Source: Undaria pinnatifida (Eukaryota; Sar; Phaeophyceae; Laminariales; Alariaceae). Taken from it: 64,000 nt of DNA. Shown here piece after piece: positions 53,781 through 64,000 of this stretch. The stretch covers positions 10,019,805-10,083,804 of the forward strand of contig JABAKD010000030.1 in the NCBI GenBank assembly GCA_012845835.1, in the 5' to 3' direction. Positions within the stretch are counted from its first letter, which is position 1; each line of letters starts with the position of its first letter. The notes below the pieces were generated by a model. That model was not told the origin of the DNA. It saw only the letters and a program-made list of their open reading frames with translations, and did no database searches. A program made the position numbers and the translations under genes.

Positions 53781-56700
53781 TTTCCTTGTTTCCAGGAAGA
53801 ATTCCTCCGCCGGCACCTTCCTCCCTTTCCCCACGCCGATGTGTAAGATTGAACTTGGGGAAGAGTTGGCACCATCGGGACCAACACGGCCATCTGATCC
53901 GCCAATGATTCCAACACGGGCAATTTGTTTTTGTTCACCTGTCCTCCAATGACATCAAAACACCACCACCTCCTTCGCCAATTCCCGCACCTCCATCGCC
54001 ACTGCCGACATCGCCGCCTCCTTGCGCCCCTCCTTCTCCGATATCACCGTCAATCTCAAGTTCTCCGCCAATTCCTCCTGCCCCACCACCCAGCCTCTGC
54101 GTTTCAGCTGCCGCCGCAGCAGATGCGGCCTGACGTGCACCCGCCGTCGCAGCAGTCACAACCTGACGTGCCTCTGCTTCAGGCGATTTCCGCTCACCCG
54201 ACAAAAGGCCAGCAAAAATTGTTTCAAAGTTTTCAATCTTACAACAACCAGAGTTTCGAAGGTTGCACTTTGTAGCAAAGGGTCAGCATTCAATCAATTG
54301 TTTCATATTAATGAAGCATAACAAAGCAGTGCAGAGCATATCCGACGGCTTGATCTCCATTTTACACGACGCATCCTCCCCGGAATGCTGGTGCAGACAG
54401 TCATCGCGGGTCTTATAATAACCTCACGCCCGTGGCGTCATGGAGCCCGAAGCGCTGCAACCGTATGCCACGTCAAAGCCATCTTTCATAGACGGCCGAG
54501 AATGTGAGTGGCGGCGATGCTCCAAGCCGGACACCCCACATGGTCTCAGTACCATAGAAAACACTATCCCTTGCCTTGTGATTGAGCGTCTAAGCTGCGA
54601 GCCAATGGAGAGATGAATGAAAGACATTATGAAAATTACTTATTTTGGAGAACGCTTCCCAACACCGACAACCTCGGTCTCCTCGGGGCCCATATTACAA
54701 ATGGAAAACTAAAAATGACGGATTGTTCATCGGGGTAAATAACTTGAATAGTATAGGTTTCATCGTAATACACTCTTATACCTGCAGTAGGGACACCATA
54801 TTATATTGCCGTAGTAGAGAGGGGGGGGGGCGTCTGTGCTCCACATGATCCCGGATCTGATTTACGAAAAGGGGAGGCGCTGGAGAAAAAGGGCAACGAT
54901 ATTGTAGTAACGGAGAAAAAGGGCAACGATATTGTAGTAACAATAATAATTAATAGATGTGATGGGGAAAATACCTGACTAAATAAAATGGAAATAAAAT
55001 GGATTGTTTGTCGGGTTAAATAAAACCTGGTATTAGCATTATTAATAGTAGCATTCATTGATCATCGGGTACACTTCAACATTTTGTGATAGTCGGTGTT
55101 TGGGTGGGGTGGAGAGCCCCTCAAACAAACGCAGTCTCAGGGGGGATAAGAAGATGCATCTTTGCCGTAGGATGTATGAGCCACGCCTTGCTTACTTGCT
55201 TAAAAGGGCCATCAGTGTGTGGCACTGCAGCACGCAGCGACTATGGAGATGTTATTTGAGGTGATACCCGAAACAAGATGAAGCAGGTTCGCAAATGCGC
55301 AAGGAGAAGGGAGTCGGCTCAGATAACCCGTAAAACCTGGAACGGTGTACTGTAATAAAACCCAGTACCCAATAAACGGCCGTTTACGTGCTGTGCCACA
55401 ACAAAGCCCCATGAGCTGCCCCAGGAATGAATGCCGTGAGAGACCACACGGTCCAATTTTGGTGGTGGTATCCGTCTGTAAGAATCCTCGAGGTGTTTTT
55501 TATGTGTTGATATGTTCTGTGCCGAGGCTCTGTGCCCGTCATAGGAGCTGCTGCTGCGTGCAATGTGTCCTTTTGGGAATATTCGTGTTGATTGAGATAA
55601 CGGTACTATGAGTGGCATGTACTACATAGTAGTTTGTATGGCCGAATAAGCTATGGAAACGCAGAATGAGATTAGGGAAAAATAGAAGAGAACATAGAAG
55701 GGTAGGAAGGTGGTCGAAGTGGGCGCACACACACTCGATCATGTCGTCGGTAAGATGTGCGCATTTTGGTAGATTAAGCATTAAATGCAAGGACCATTAT
55801 TTACTATAGTACAAAGAACCGGCTACCCGTCATGCAGCAATAGTCCCGCCAACACTTAGTTGTAATAAAGGTATAAGTTGGATGCAACTTGGATGCCATA
55901 GTCTAGCATGTGTAGTTTATAGGTCTACATTCTGAACGACCAAGAGGAACTATACTGCAGTATTATGGTACACACATGTAAGCTCTAAACCCGTAGGTTC
56001 GCCGCGCATTGCGTTTGGTGGTGTTCCAACATACTAGTGTACTGCACATGTACATACTCCATCTGACACGGTTTCGCTCATTAATACCAGGTAGGTGCAC
56101 TACAAAAGCAGTAGGACGAGCAGTACCAACAAACATCGTGCTCTTATAAAAGCCCGACATCCCACAAAATGAACACCACGCGCATGGCCAGGTTGTATCA
56201 AAAAACAAACAAACTCCGTGTTCGGACCAAATGGACTACTTCGAAGTTTTTTTTTTCTTGTTGAGTTTTCCACAAACACTCGGTATAACGACTGATGGCA
56301 TGCCTACGGCAAATTACTGGTGCGGCATAAGATAGGTAAGGTGCCAACGCAACGTCAAATTGAACGAACTAGATGAGGTCATTCTCGAACCCCTTGCGAA
56401 AGTAGGGGGCTTTGACTGCCACATTACGCTCAAATTGTCAAACTTGGTATTTTCCGCGCAAACGATGATAACCACCGTTCTAATAGACTATATACGATCT
56501 GAACCTCCAACCGATGTCGAACACGGCGGTTGGCGTTAAAGTTGGCTTGCTGGAGCATATTTGACCGACTACCCGAATCACAATTTGCTGTTGAATGCCC
56601 CCATCAATAACAGCGTGAGAGAAACCATAGTAGTGCCGTCAATATAATATGTCAGTGTTGTAGTGGAAAGCGTGCCTTTCCAACGACAACGATCAAGATG

Positions 56701-57105
56701 CTCCGACAAGCTATTACAGGTGGTGTGCCTACCACTGCAGAGCCCATAGCTAAATGGTTTGTGGTTAGACGCGCATTTTAGGGTCAGAGCAAGACCTCTG
56801 AGAGAAGAGGCCCATCCATGCTGTATCTGGTACTCGTTTTGCCTTGATCTACGCAGGAAGAACAAGGGAACGAATAAACGCAAACTCGTTGTGCGCGGTC
56901 CAACAAACTATAACAGACCAAGCGGGCAGTGCCGTGCATCCTACCCCGCACATCTCTCACACCCTGCCACGCCCTGCCACACAGTCATCCTAGCAACAGC
57001 AACGCCATCTGCATACAGCCAATATCTGCGCCAGCGACAACAACATCATCACCACACACTACATCTCCAAAACGCCGGTATATCAGAAGACCTTCATCAA
57101 ACAAG
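53781..57105. other. No gene recognised; short tandem repeat
   Basis: A perfect 30-bp unit (GGAGAAAAAGGGCAACGATA ...) is duplicated at 54882-54911 and 54912-54941, just after a piece of the 17671-type repeat (54820-54890). A low-complexity Gly/Ala or Pro/His stretch lies at 53940-54200. The final part before 57106 includes the 5' flank of the expansin-like gene, without a clear TATA box. Confidence 0.45.
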
Positions 57106-57753
57106 ATGGTCCAGATCATGACCAACGCCCTTGTCCTCGCCGCTGTGACGACATCGTCGCTGGTGCTCAGCACGGTATCGGCAGACCCTTACCCATTCGG
57201 CAAAAAGTTCAGCGGGGACGGCACCTACTACGGCAACGTCTCTCCAGGTGAAGGCAACTGCGCCATCGAGTCCCCGGTTCCCTCTATGTACGACGGCATG
57301 ATACCGATGGCTGTATCTCTCTATGGCATGTACGACGACTCCAAGATATGCGGGGCCTGCATCGAGGGTACCGGCTCCGGCAATGGTGCAGGGAAGAACC
57401 CTATCAAGGGAAAGTTCAAGGGGTTCGTAAGCGACAGCTGCGCTGAGTGCGCCAAAGGTGATCTCGACTTCGCTAAGAGCGGTGACGGGCGTTGGGACAT
57501 CACCTGGAAGTTCGTGGAATGTCCCTCCGGTGGCAGCCCTTCCTTCATTTTCGAAGGGAGCAACGAGTGGTACTGGAAAATCCAGGCCCGTGAGACCAAG
57601 TCGCCCGTAACGCAGCTGTGGGTGGACGGCAAGAAGGCAACGATGACGCAGGACAACTTTTTCACGGCTCAAGGGGGTCCCTACTACGGCGAGCAGGTGG
57701 TGAAGACGAAGACCATGTTTGGAGAGACGAAGAAAACGAAGGTGTCCTTGTGA
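57106..57753 (+). CDS. Secreted expansin-like protein
   Basis: An intact, uninterrupted 215-residue frame from ATG 57106 (context ACAAGATGG) to TGA 57753. Residues 1-26 form a signal peptide ending VSA before DPYPFG. Residues about 36-140 match the double-psi beta-barrel of expansins: GDGTYYGN at the start, Cys at 52, 82, 85, 112, 115 and 139, the ICGACIEGTG block, and SDSCAECAKGDLDFA with the conserved Asp110. Residues about 143-215 fit the second, CBM63-like domain with aromatic residues Trp155, Tyr156, Trp157 and Trp172. Length fits microbial-type expansin-like proteins (about 200-230). Expansins loosen cellulose-containing walls without hydrolysis and act outside the cell. A further in-frame ATG at 57118 is a possible start. 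It is the only convincing intact host-type gene here. The frame also extends upstream to 56929, but those codons precede the signal peptide and look like 5' UTR. Confidence 0.87.
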   Translation: MVQIMTNALVLAAVTTSSLVLSTVSADPYPFGKKFSGDGTYYGNVSPGEGNCAIESPVPSMYDGMIPMAVSLYGMYDDSKICGACIEGTGSGNGAGKNPIKGKFKGFVSDSCAECAKGDLDFAKSGDGRWDITWKFVECPSGGSPSFIFEGSNEWYWKIQARETKSPVTQLWVDGKKATMTQDNFFTAQGGPYYGEQVVKTKTMFGETKKTKVSL

Positions 57754-60700
57754 ATCGGTGGCTCGTCAACAAACGCCATCGGTGAGTCGCGTGCCTGTGT
57801 TCACCCATTTCAACGACGCAACTATCAATCCTGTATGTGGAGTATAATATATGGTGTATGCTATAACAGACCACTTACTTGCCGCCTTTTGATGTCACTA
57901 TATCACGGCTACAGCTGGGCTCAGGGAACACGCGATCTTGTAGATGATAACATGGAAATGCCGGTGGTACGTGCCCACGGACGCTTGCCCCTTGTAAGAG
58001 TCGAAAACTGCCACTACACTGTTGTTGCGTTGTATCCGTTGTATGTGCATTAAGCTCACGTGCTGCGGCCGAAATCTTGTCACCCCCCCCCTCCTAAAGA
58101 TGGCCATCACAGTCGCCCTACTGCCGAAGCTAGCCTACTACGTAATTTATAGTGTGTGCGCATGAGCAATGCGTTGATATGCTTTGTCGACGACGACCAG
58201 CTCTCAAGCATATATATTTACCGTTTGTTTAGTGTGCACTTGTACAAATGGATCAGTTCAGTCCAAACATTTAAACATACACATAATACCCCGTATGCAT
58301 GCGTGCATGCTCACAGTGCTGGAGGCAAAACATGTACGAACTGTTCTCCAAGTATCATATATCGGGTGCACTATTTGAACAACCATCCACCCGTCGGCTG
58401 CTTGCTGCATTATTCCACTGTTTTATGGCTTTCCTGGCCGCCCCTTTGCCATTCTCCGTCCCCACCCCCAGGTCCGCCAGCATGCCCCTGAAGTATCCGC
58501 CTCTCTTCCAATGTGCGAAGATCATCTTTAATGCGAGTATTCCGACCTGCGGGCTTGTGGAAGATGGATGCCTCTGGGTGAATTGAAGCTCTTGTTTTGC
58601 CCCCGGTGTCTTTTCTTTTTCGTGTTTTACATCCTCAGGCGGATGGGGAGAATAAAGCTTAAACCTACCACACTGCCACGTATGTTCATGCTTGTCGTGT
58701 GTGTCAACTTAACTTTGGCCTCTCGGCTATTTTTTTTTTTTTTTTACGTGTTTTTTTGTTTTAACACGGTACACCAAGGTTTGGGGAGAGGAAGCCAACT
58801 TGTGTTGTGATATCTGCTATAACTTCACTCGTTAGAAGTTGTTATCATAACGAACAACAATCAGTGTATGGCCTTACCTACCTGTTACGATCTGGAGGTA
58901 GCAATTTTTGGCTTCTTGTTTTCCTGGATGACGGGGCTCCTTGACCCAAGCTCGTTGGCAACTCGTGTTGTCGTCGTGTCGTGTTGTTGTTGTTTATTCA
59001 CAAAGATTTTTCGTTTCGTACCCTTGGCCATGGGATTATTTGCCGGCTGCTGTTGCGCTTTATTTTGTCATCAAGGTTGATTGTTGGTGTTTGTTTGAGT
59101 CGTTCTACGGTAGCCTCCCCTTACCTTTTCTTAAAGCGAAATCGCCGGTTTTCAAAACCAGCTCCTGGGCGTATCCCCTGAGATGCGGTGTCCCTCGACA
59201 CCCCGACGTCATCGATCGATAGGCCTTTGCACACAAGAAAATAGATAGGAATGTTTTGTTTTCAAGTGTGTCCTTCCTTGTGTCGAGCGGCCATGAAACG
59301 TTCGTTTAAGACAATCGCTGATTTGGGGGGGGGCTATCGTAGAATCCGTCGTTTGTGTTATTGTGTTGTTGTTGTTGTTGGATGCAGTGTACACCCCCTC
59401 AAGTGAAGAGCTTGTGATAAGAATTAGTGCACCTCTACCCTGGTACACTGTAGTAGTTCTGGTGTGTCTTAGGGCGTGTTACTTCAGCGAATAAGGGCCA
59501 TACTCTCGCGAGTGGCCGTGTACCCTTCGTTTCTCCAAGAAAGTCTTGATTTTATTTTGTGCTTGTATTTCGCGACACGAACCACCAACGAGATTGCTTG
59601 TACGCTGTACAAACGAAACGCTTCAAAACCCCGTTTAAAATCGAGGTACGGCCGCTCGCGCTAGAAACACAAGTACCTGGTGGTAGTAGTGAACGTGTTA
59701 CCTAAACCTGATGGAATAGTGAAACTGCGGGTATTTTATGGCCGCCCCGTTCGCGCGGGTCTCAAGCATGCAATCAATGCGATCAGTGCAATAAAATGTA
59801 ATACAGTCAACAGTACGAGCATCCTACTCGTATGTCATAGGGTATTATACCTAGGGTATAGTCTAGAACACCTGTGGCAGGGGTATTACTGTATATTGTA
59901 TGTAGTACGAGTAGCGTGAGAAGGGGTGTTTCAACTATTATTGCAGTGCGGTGTCACTTCTAGTGGGTGTCTTATAAGTAAAGTGATGTCGTTTTCTTGT
60001 TTCGTTCGACACCACCATACTAACCAGGTTTTATTGTCATCAAGTTGATATGCTTTGTAGGATAACACTTTTTTATCTGAATGCAGGTGCTGAGGTGGGC
60101 GAGGGGGTTTCGGGGATAGCATGCCATTGTCGCGGTTTCACTGAACGTTTTTGTTCAAGTTTTAGTGGTTGTGTTGTGGCGTGCAATATTCACGGGACTT
60201 AGTCTAGTAGTGCAACCCATTCATCGCAAAGAAGGGTCCCCGTGTGTTGCTTATAGTACAGTATAGTTTTATAATATACCAGTATATGTTAATCGCCTGG
60301 GTGTCCGTTCGGTGTTTACAGTATAGTTTTACGGTCTGTTCGTTGTCTTGATGAGATAGGTGGTCATTTTCAACATCACGTAGATCATGATGCCCTGTAT
60401 TGTCTTATGTGGTGGCAGAAAGATTCGTGATGGGAAGGAACATAAAGGAAGTTGTCCCGGCATGAATTGTCGCCAGGTCCTTTGTGCTTCCATCGGGTAT
60501 TGTGGTAAAATGGTTCAAGTATGAGTGAAAATGATATCTGTTTTTTGGTGCAGAGTAAACAGAAACTTCTATTAGATGAAAACATTGTGCCAAGTCGGGG
60601 AGGGTGAAGACTGCGCTTCACTTGCAGGTCGAAACGGTGATGTAGGAGTGTCTGGCCCCGTACGTAAGCCAAGTTCGCCGATGGGCGGCAGGTCACGTGT

Positions 60701-61639
60701 GGTGCTGCATGCAGAACGTGTGCACTCTTCGTTTGAGGACAACGCGTTTCATGCAAGTATATGATCCGTGTATTGTGTACTTATTGGATGACGTAGTCTG
60801 TGTAATTTGTCCAACCTGCTGGCGCTGTGGCCACCGAAGTTCAAATAACCATGGCAAGTTTTGCTTACTTCATGGCGCTCCTTCGTGCGGGCGTTATGAT
60901 ACTCACGGTATTGGTGGCTAAGCTACACGCTAAATAAACCAAAGACAATCCAGGAATTTTCATGCAACCTGTGGAAAAACCATACACCACGCGGCAAGCG
61001 AACGCTGATGGTATGATCGTAGCATTATTTAGGACGTGAGCGCCGAGTTTATGGCCGCCGTTATATCGGTCATTATAACGCTTGGTAGCACTAAACTGCA
61101 CGCATCATTTTAGGCAATGTTTTGCTATGTATGGGTGATATCGAAGGGGGGGGGGGCGATGAAGGGGTGATCATACCTCGATAGCATCATGACAGCGCGA
61201 TAGCACATGTGATAGAGTGAGGCGAAAAACACTCAAACCCTGCCATGCACGTCTACTGTAATAAGTTGACGTGTATTAGTGTGTTCAGTGAAACGATACT
61301 TGCATTTGGAGGTGGTGGCATTGTGTAATACTTGTGATGTGCTGTGTTTGGGTTCACCGGTACAGTCCGAGCGCAATCATGGTGGTGGTCGTGGCATAAC
61401 AAGGTTCCTTGAACCGTGAAAAACATCTTGATTGAGGTCTGCCAAATCTTTATATTTCGCGACAACTACGCGTTTCCAAAGAATCGAGAAGGTCTGATGT
61501 CTGATCAATGTCTGATGTGTCACGGTTTTCGAAGAAGAAGCACAGCTAGTAATAGCAATACCAAGAACGTGTGAGAGTCGATCTCAATGATCACAAAACA
61601 TGATTAGGCAGACAAAACCGAAACACTGCCAGATATATA
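57754..61639. other. No further gene recognised
   Basis: A/T-rich sequence with short frames. It contains copy C of the GTGCACC dispersed repeat (58870-59460), T runs at 58730-58745 and a GTT microsatellite near 59361-59375. The expansin-like gene has no clear AATAAA in the first 300 bp after its stop. Confidence 0.5.
58870..59460 (+). repeat. Dispersed repeat, copy C (GACGGGGCTCC ... GTGCACC)
   Basis: TGTTACGAT, then TTTTCCTGGATGACGGGGCT followed by CCTTGACCC (58919-58948), and 450 bp later GAAGAGCTTGTGATAAGAAT followed by TAGTGCACCTCTACC (59405-59440). The longer spacer distinguishes it from copies A and B. Confidence 0.5.
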
Positions 61640-62290
61640 TTATAAAAATTAAAATACACTCCAGCTGTGAGATGGAAGGTTTTGTCGAAACTCATCTTTG
61701 CAAGCTGTGTGTGATACTCCGATCGCGCGCATTACGAGTTGTGTGTCCTCATTAAGGATATAGGTCGGCGACTCCCCTTACAGCTACAGTGTAGCTATCA
61801 GGGTCAACAGGATGATTTTAGTCAGTCTGTGCGCGGAAACTATAAAACCCGTTTCTGAGGGGGACAAAATCTGACAGCTGTGAAGGGAAAGGGGGGGCCT
61901 GGTTTTGATCAAAAGCGAGCGGGTTTGGAGGGGGGCGGCGGGGGGGGGGGGGGGGGAAAGGGGCAATTTGTGCATGTAAGCTATAAATCCTTTCGAGGGG
62001 ATAAATCTGACGGTTTTGGCACCAGTATATTATTGGGGGCGGGGGGGGGGGGGCAGCTCGATATGTGCCTGGGAACTATGCATTATTTCGAGGGGATAAA
62101 TGTGACATTTTTGGAAATAATACATCAGTTTATCGTGTATATCCTGGGGTAAATCGTACAATCAGTGAGTAAAGAGAGGGTGGAATGTTCGAGGGGGTGG
62201 GGTTGGGATGGGTTGGGGTGGGGGGTGGGGGCGGGGGTGGGGGGCGGGGGGTGGGGGGGGGGGGGGGGAAGGGCTTTAGGTGAGGGGTTT
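61640..62290 (+). repeat. Poly-G repeat family, copy
   Basis: Head AAATACACTCCAGCTGTGAG and the same order of blocks as at 27285, with G runs at 61931-61957, 62038-62053 and 62243-62268. One block present at 27540-27600 is deleted here. Confidence 0.85.
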
Positions 62291-63250
62291 GTTATACGTG
62301 TGGTGCTAGGTCTAGGCGAAGGTGCGGGTGATGGGGAAAAAGGGGGCGTTCGAGGCGGGGGGGGGGGGGGAAACACAGCGGCATGGATGGCTCTCGAAAG
62401 ATAATGAGGTGATATCCTGTGCGTGAAGTGTTCATTAATGTGGCGGATTTCGATATTTGGTGGGGCGTTTGAGTAAGGGAGAGCAAGAGGGGGGGAGGGG
62501 GGAGATTTTTTAGGAGGTTTAGGTCACAAATAATATTCAAATACACTTCGGCTGTGAGATCAAAGATATGTATCAGCTTGTTATACGCGTGGTGCTAGGT
62601 CTAGGCGATCGTGCAGGTGGTCGGGAAAGAGGGGACGTTGGAGGGGGGGGGGGGGGGGGGGGGGGGAACACAGCGGCATGGATGGCTCTCGAAAGATAAT
62701 GAGGTGATATCCTGTGCGTGAAGTGTTTATTAAGGTGGCGGATTTTGATATTTGGTGGGGCGTTTGAGTAAGGGAGAGCAAGAGGAGGGGGGGGGGGATT
62801 TTAGGAGGTTTAGGTCACAAATAATATTCAAATACACTTCGGCTGTGAGATCAAAGATATGTAGCAGCTTGTTATACGCGTGGTGCTAGGTCTAGGCGAT
62901 CGTGTAGGTGGTCGGAAAAGAGGGGGCGTTGGAGGGGGGGGGGGGGGGGGGGGGGGGGAATATTGAAACCTTCGTCATGGATGGTCAGAAAGATAATGAC
63001 GTGGTATCAACTGCATATAGGTGTTTATTACTTAGGCCGATTTTGATTGTGAGTGGGGCGTTTGGACAGACTAGGCGGAAGGGGGGGGGGGGATCGGGGG
63101 ACGGAGGGGCGGGGGGGGGGAAAGGGTTGGGGTTTGTTATGAAAAAGAGGTCAGTGGAGGGGGAGGGGAGGGGGGGGGGGGGGGGGCGGGGGGCGGGACA
63201 TTTCAATATGTGCGCGGAAACTATAAATTCTCAAAGGGGACAAACCTGAC
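62291..63250 (+). repeat. Tandem array of 290-bp poly-G units
   Basis: GTTATACG followed by TGGTGCTAGGTCTAGGCGA starts at 62291, 62580 and 62871, a period of about 290 bp. Each unit has a long G run (for example 62641-62666 and 62934-62958), then GTGTTTATTA-type and GTGGGGCGTTTG words, then AATACACTTCGGCTGTGAGA leading into the next unit. The last unit diverges and ends with a GCGCGGAAACTATAAA block near 63212. Confidence 0.85.
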
Positions 63251-63438
63251 GATTGAAGCAATAAGACATCCCTTTATATCATCTGGCTTGTAATGTTTAC
63301 TATTCTAGAAGGTTTGATGTTAGATGCAGCATGCAACCCAGTGTTTAAGTGTAGTAAATAACGTGTTAAATCTTCATAGTTTGTTGTTGTATGATACAGC
63401 GATCGAAAGCTAGAATATTTTATAGAATATTTGTAGGT

Positions 63439-63618
63439 ACCATTATTTTCTGACATCGCTAATTATAAGAAAGAGATACGTATTGTCAAATGCAACAGGC
63501 GAGGTGATGTGGTCATGCACTGTGTTTGTCACCATCATCATACAGTCACCATTATTATCGACATCGCTAATTATACGCAAGAGATACGTATTGCCAAATA
63601 CAGCATGCGAGGTGATGT
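63439..63618 (+). repeat. Direct repeat of about 108 bp around AGAGATACGTATTG
   Basis: ACCATTATT, CGACATCGCTAATTATA-type, AGAGATACGTATTG, CAAAT-CA and GCGAGGTGATGT occur in order at 63439-63508 and again at 63547-63618. A partial third copy (CAGAGATACGTC ... CAGGCGAGGT) ends at the window edge (63965-64000). Confidence 0.85.
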
Positions 63619-63675
63619 ATGTGGCCATGTGCGTTCTCCGTCATTGAGCATTAGAGGGAGGGATGCGAATCGACG

Positions 63676-63770
63676 CTTGGTATACATGTGCTCAATTACG
63701 TTACCTCATTAGTCATACTTGGTATACACGCGCTCAATCACGTTACCTCGTTAGTAATACTTCGCTTGGC
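63676..63770 (+). repeat. 42-bp tandem repeat, two and a bit units
   Basis: CTTGGTATACAYGYGCTCAA units start at 63676 and 63718, with a degraded third (CTTGGCATA) near 63765. Confidence 0.85.
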
Positions 63771-64000
63771 ATAGGTGGGGAGGCGATCATGCAGACGGTA
63801 TCTACGAAATACCCTTCGTAATGGGATGGTAAGGTTGTTTACCGCAATTTTAACACATCTGCCTGTGCTTCCTTTTCCAAATTATTTTTGTCTCAAATAA
63901 ATGTACAATTTCACGCCTATGATTTTACCTTGTCGATGTGGGGCTCTGCGGTCGTCAATTTTAAGTCAGAGATACGTCCTACAAATACATCAGGCGAGGT

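Noticed and set aside
53935-54204. Gly/Ala-rich minus-strand frame
   Set aside because: Low complexity only; the complementary strand gives an equally open Pro/His frame, so neither is supported.
1-64000. CRISPR arrays, bacterial operons or Shine-Dalgarno sites
   Set aside because: Repeats here lack regular unique spacers, and the copia elements, MITEs and lack of gene density indicate a eukaryotic genome.

Overview
This is a eukaryotic, transposon-dominated window. There are no operons, ribosome-binding sites or dense gene order. Most supportable coding sequence is retrotransposon debris, and one intact, apparently intronless cellular-type gene is visible: a secreted expansin-like protein at 57.1-57.75 kb. 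Ty1/copia elements, a Fanzor/TnpB-like remnant, a NADAR domain in retroelement-like surroundings and an expansin-like gene together suggest a protist or alga, with a stramenopile or macroalga as my guess. The sequence alone does not name the organism.

Layout. 0-2 kb: the 3' part of a copia pol with an open frame, then a polypurine tract and a putative 3' LTR holding nine GGCTAYCACGCC motifs. 3.6-11.8 kb (minus strand): a second, heavily mutated copia element with a 446-bp LTR on the left and two more copies of that LTR on the right, plus a piece of a foreign copia integrase. 12-17.6 kb: no convincing genes, only short repeats. 18.1-18.8 kb: a broken RuvC/zinc-ribbon nuclease of the TnpB/Fanzor type. 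21.6-23.9 kb: an LTR-like repeat and a 740-bp hAT-type MITE with perfect 15-bp terminal inverted repeats and a perfect 8-bp target duplication. 23.5-29.9 kb and 61.6-63.3 kb: a dispersed family built from AT-rich blocks alternating with long poly-G tracts. 30.6-31.8 kb: a second inverted-repeat element, flanked by TA. 32.5-38.3 kb: a structurally complete copia element (LTRs about 96% identical, 5-bp target duplication GGTCA) whose coding region carries several stops and frameshifts. 38.8-42.9 kb: a decayed gag-like gene with a damaged zinc knuckle, followed by a NADAR (YbiA-like) domain and a 36-bp coding minisatellite; an LTR-like repeat lies at 44.4-44.6 kb. 45-57 kb: mainly non-coding with motif-biased tracts and two weak gene candidates. 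57.1 kb: the expansin-like gene. 58-64 kb: repeats.

The genes do not form a pathway. The copia parts (Gag, protease, integrase, reverse transcriptase, RNase H) would have worked together in retrotransposition, but the two elements seen at full length are disabled. The most unusual content is the NADAR domain inside retroelement-like sequence, the Fanzor-like remnant, and several families of short non-autonomous repeats.
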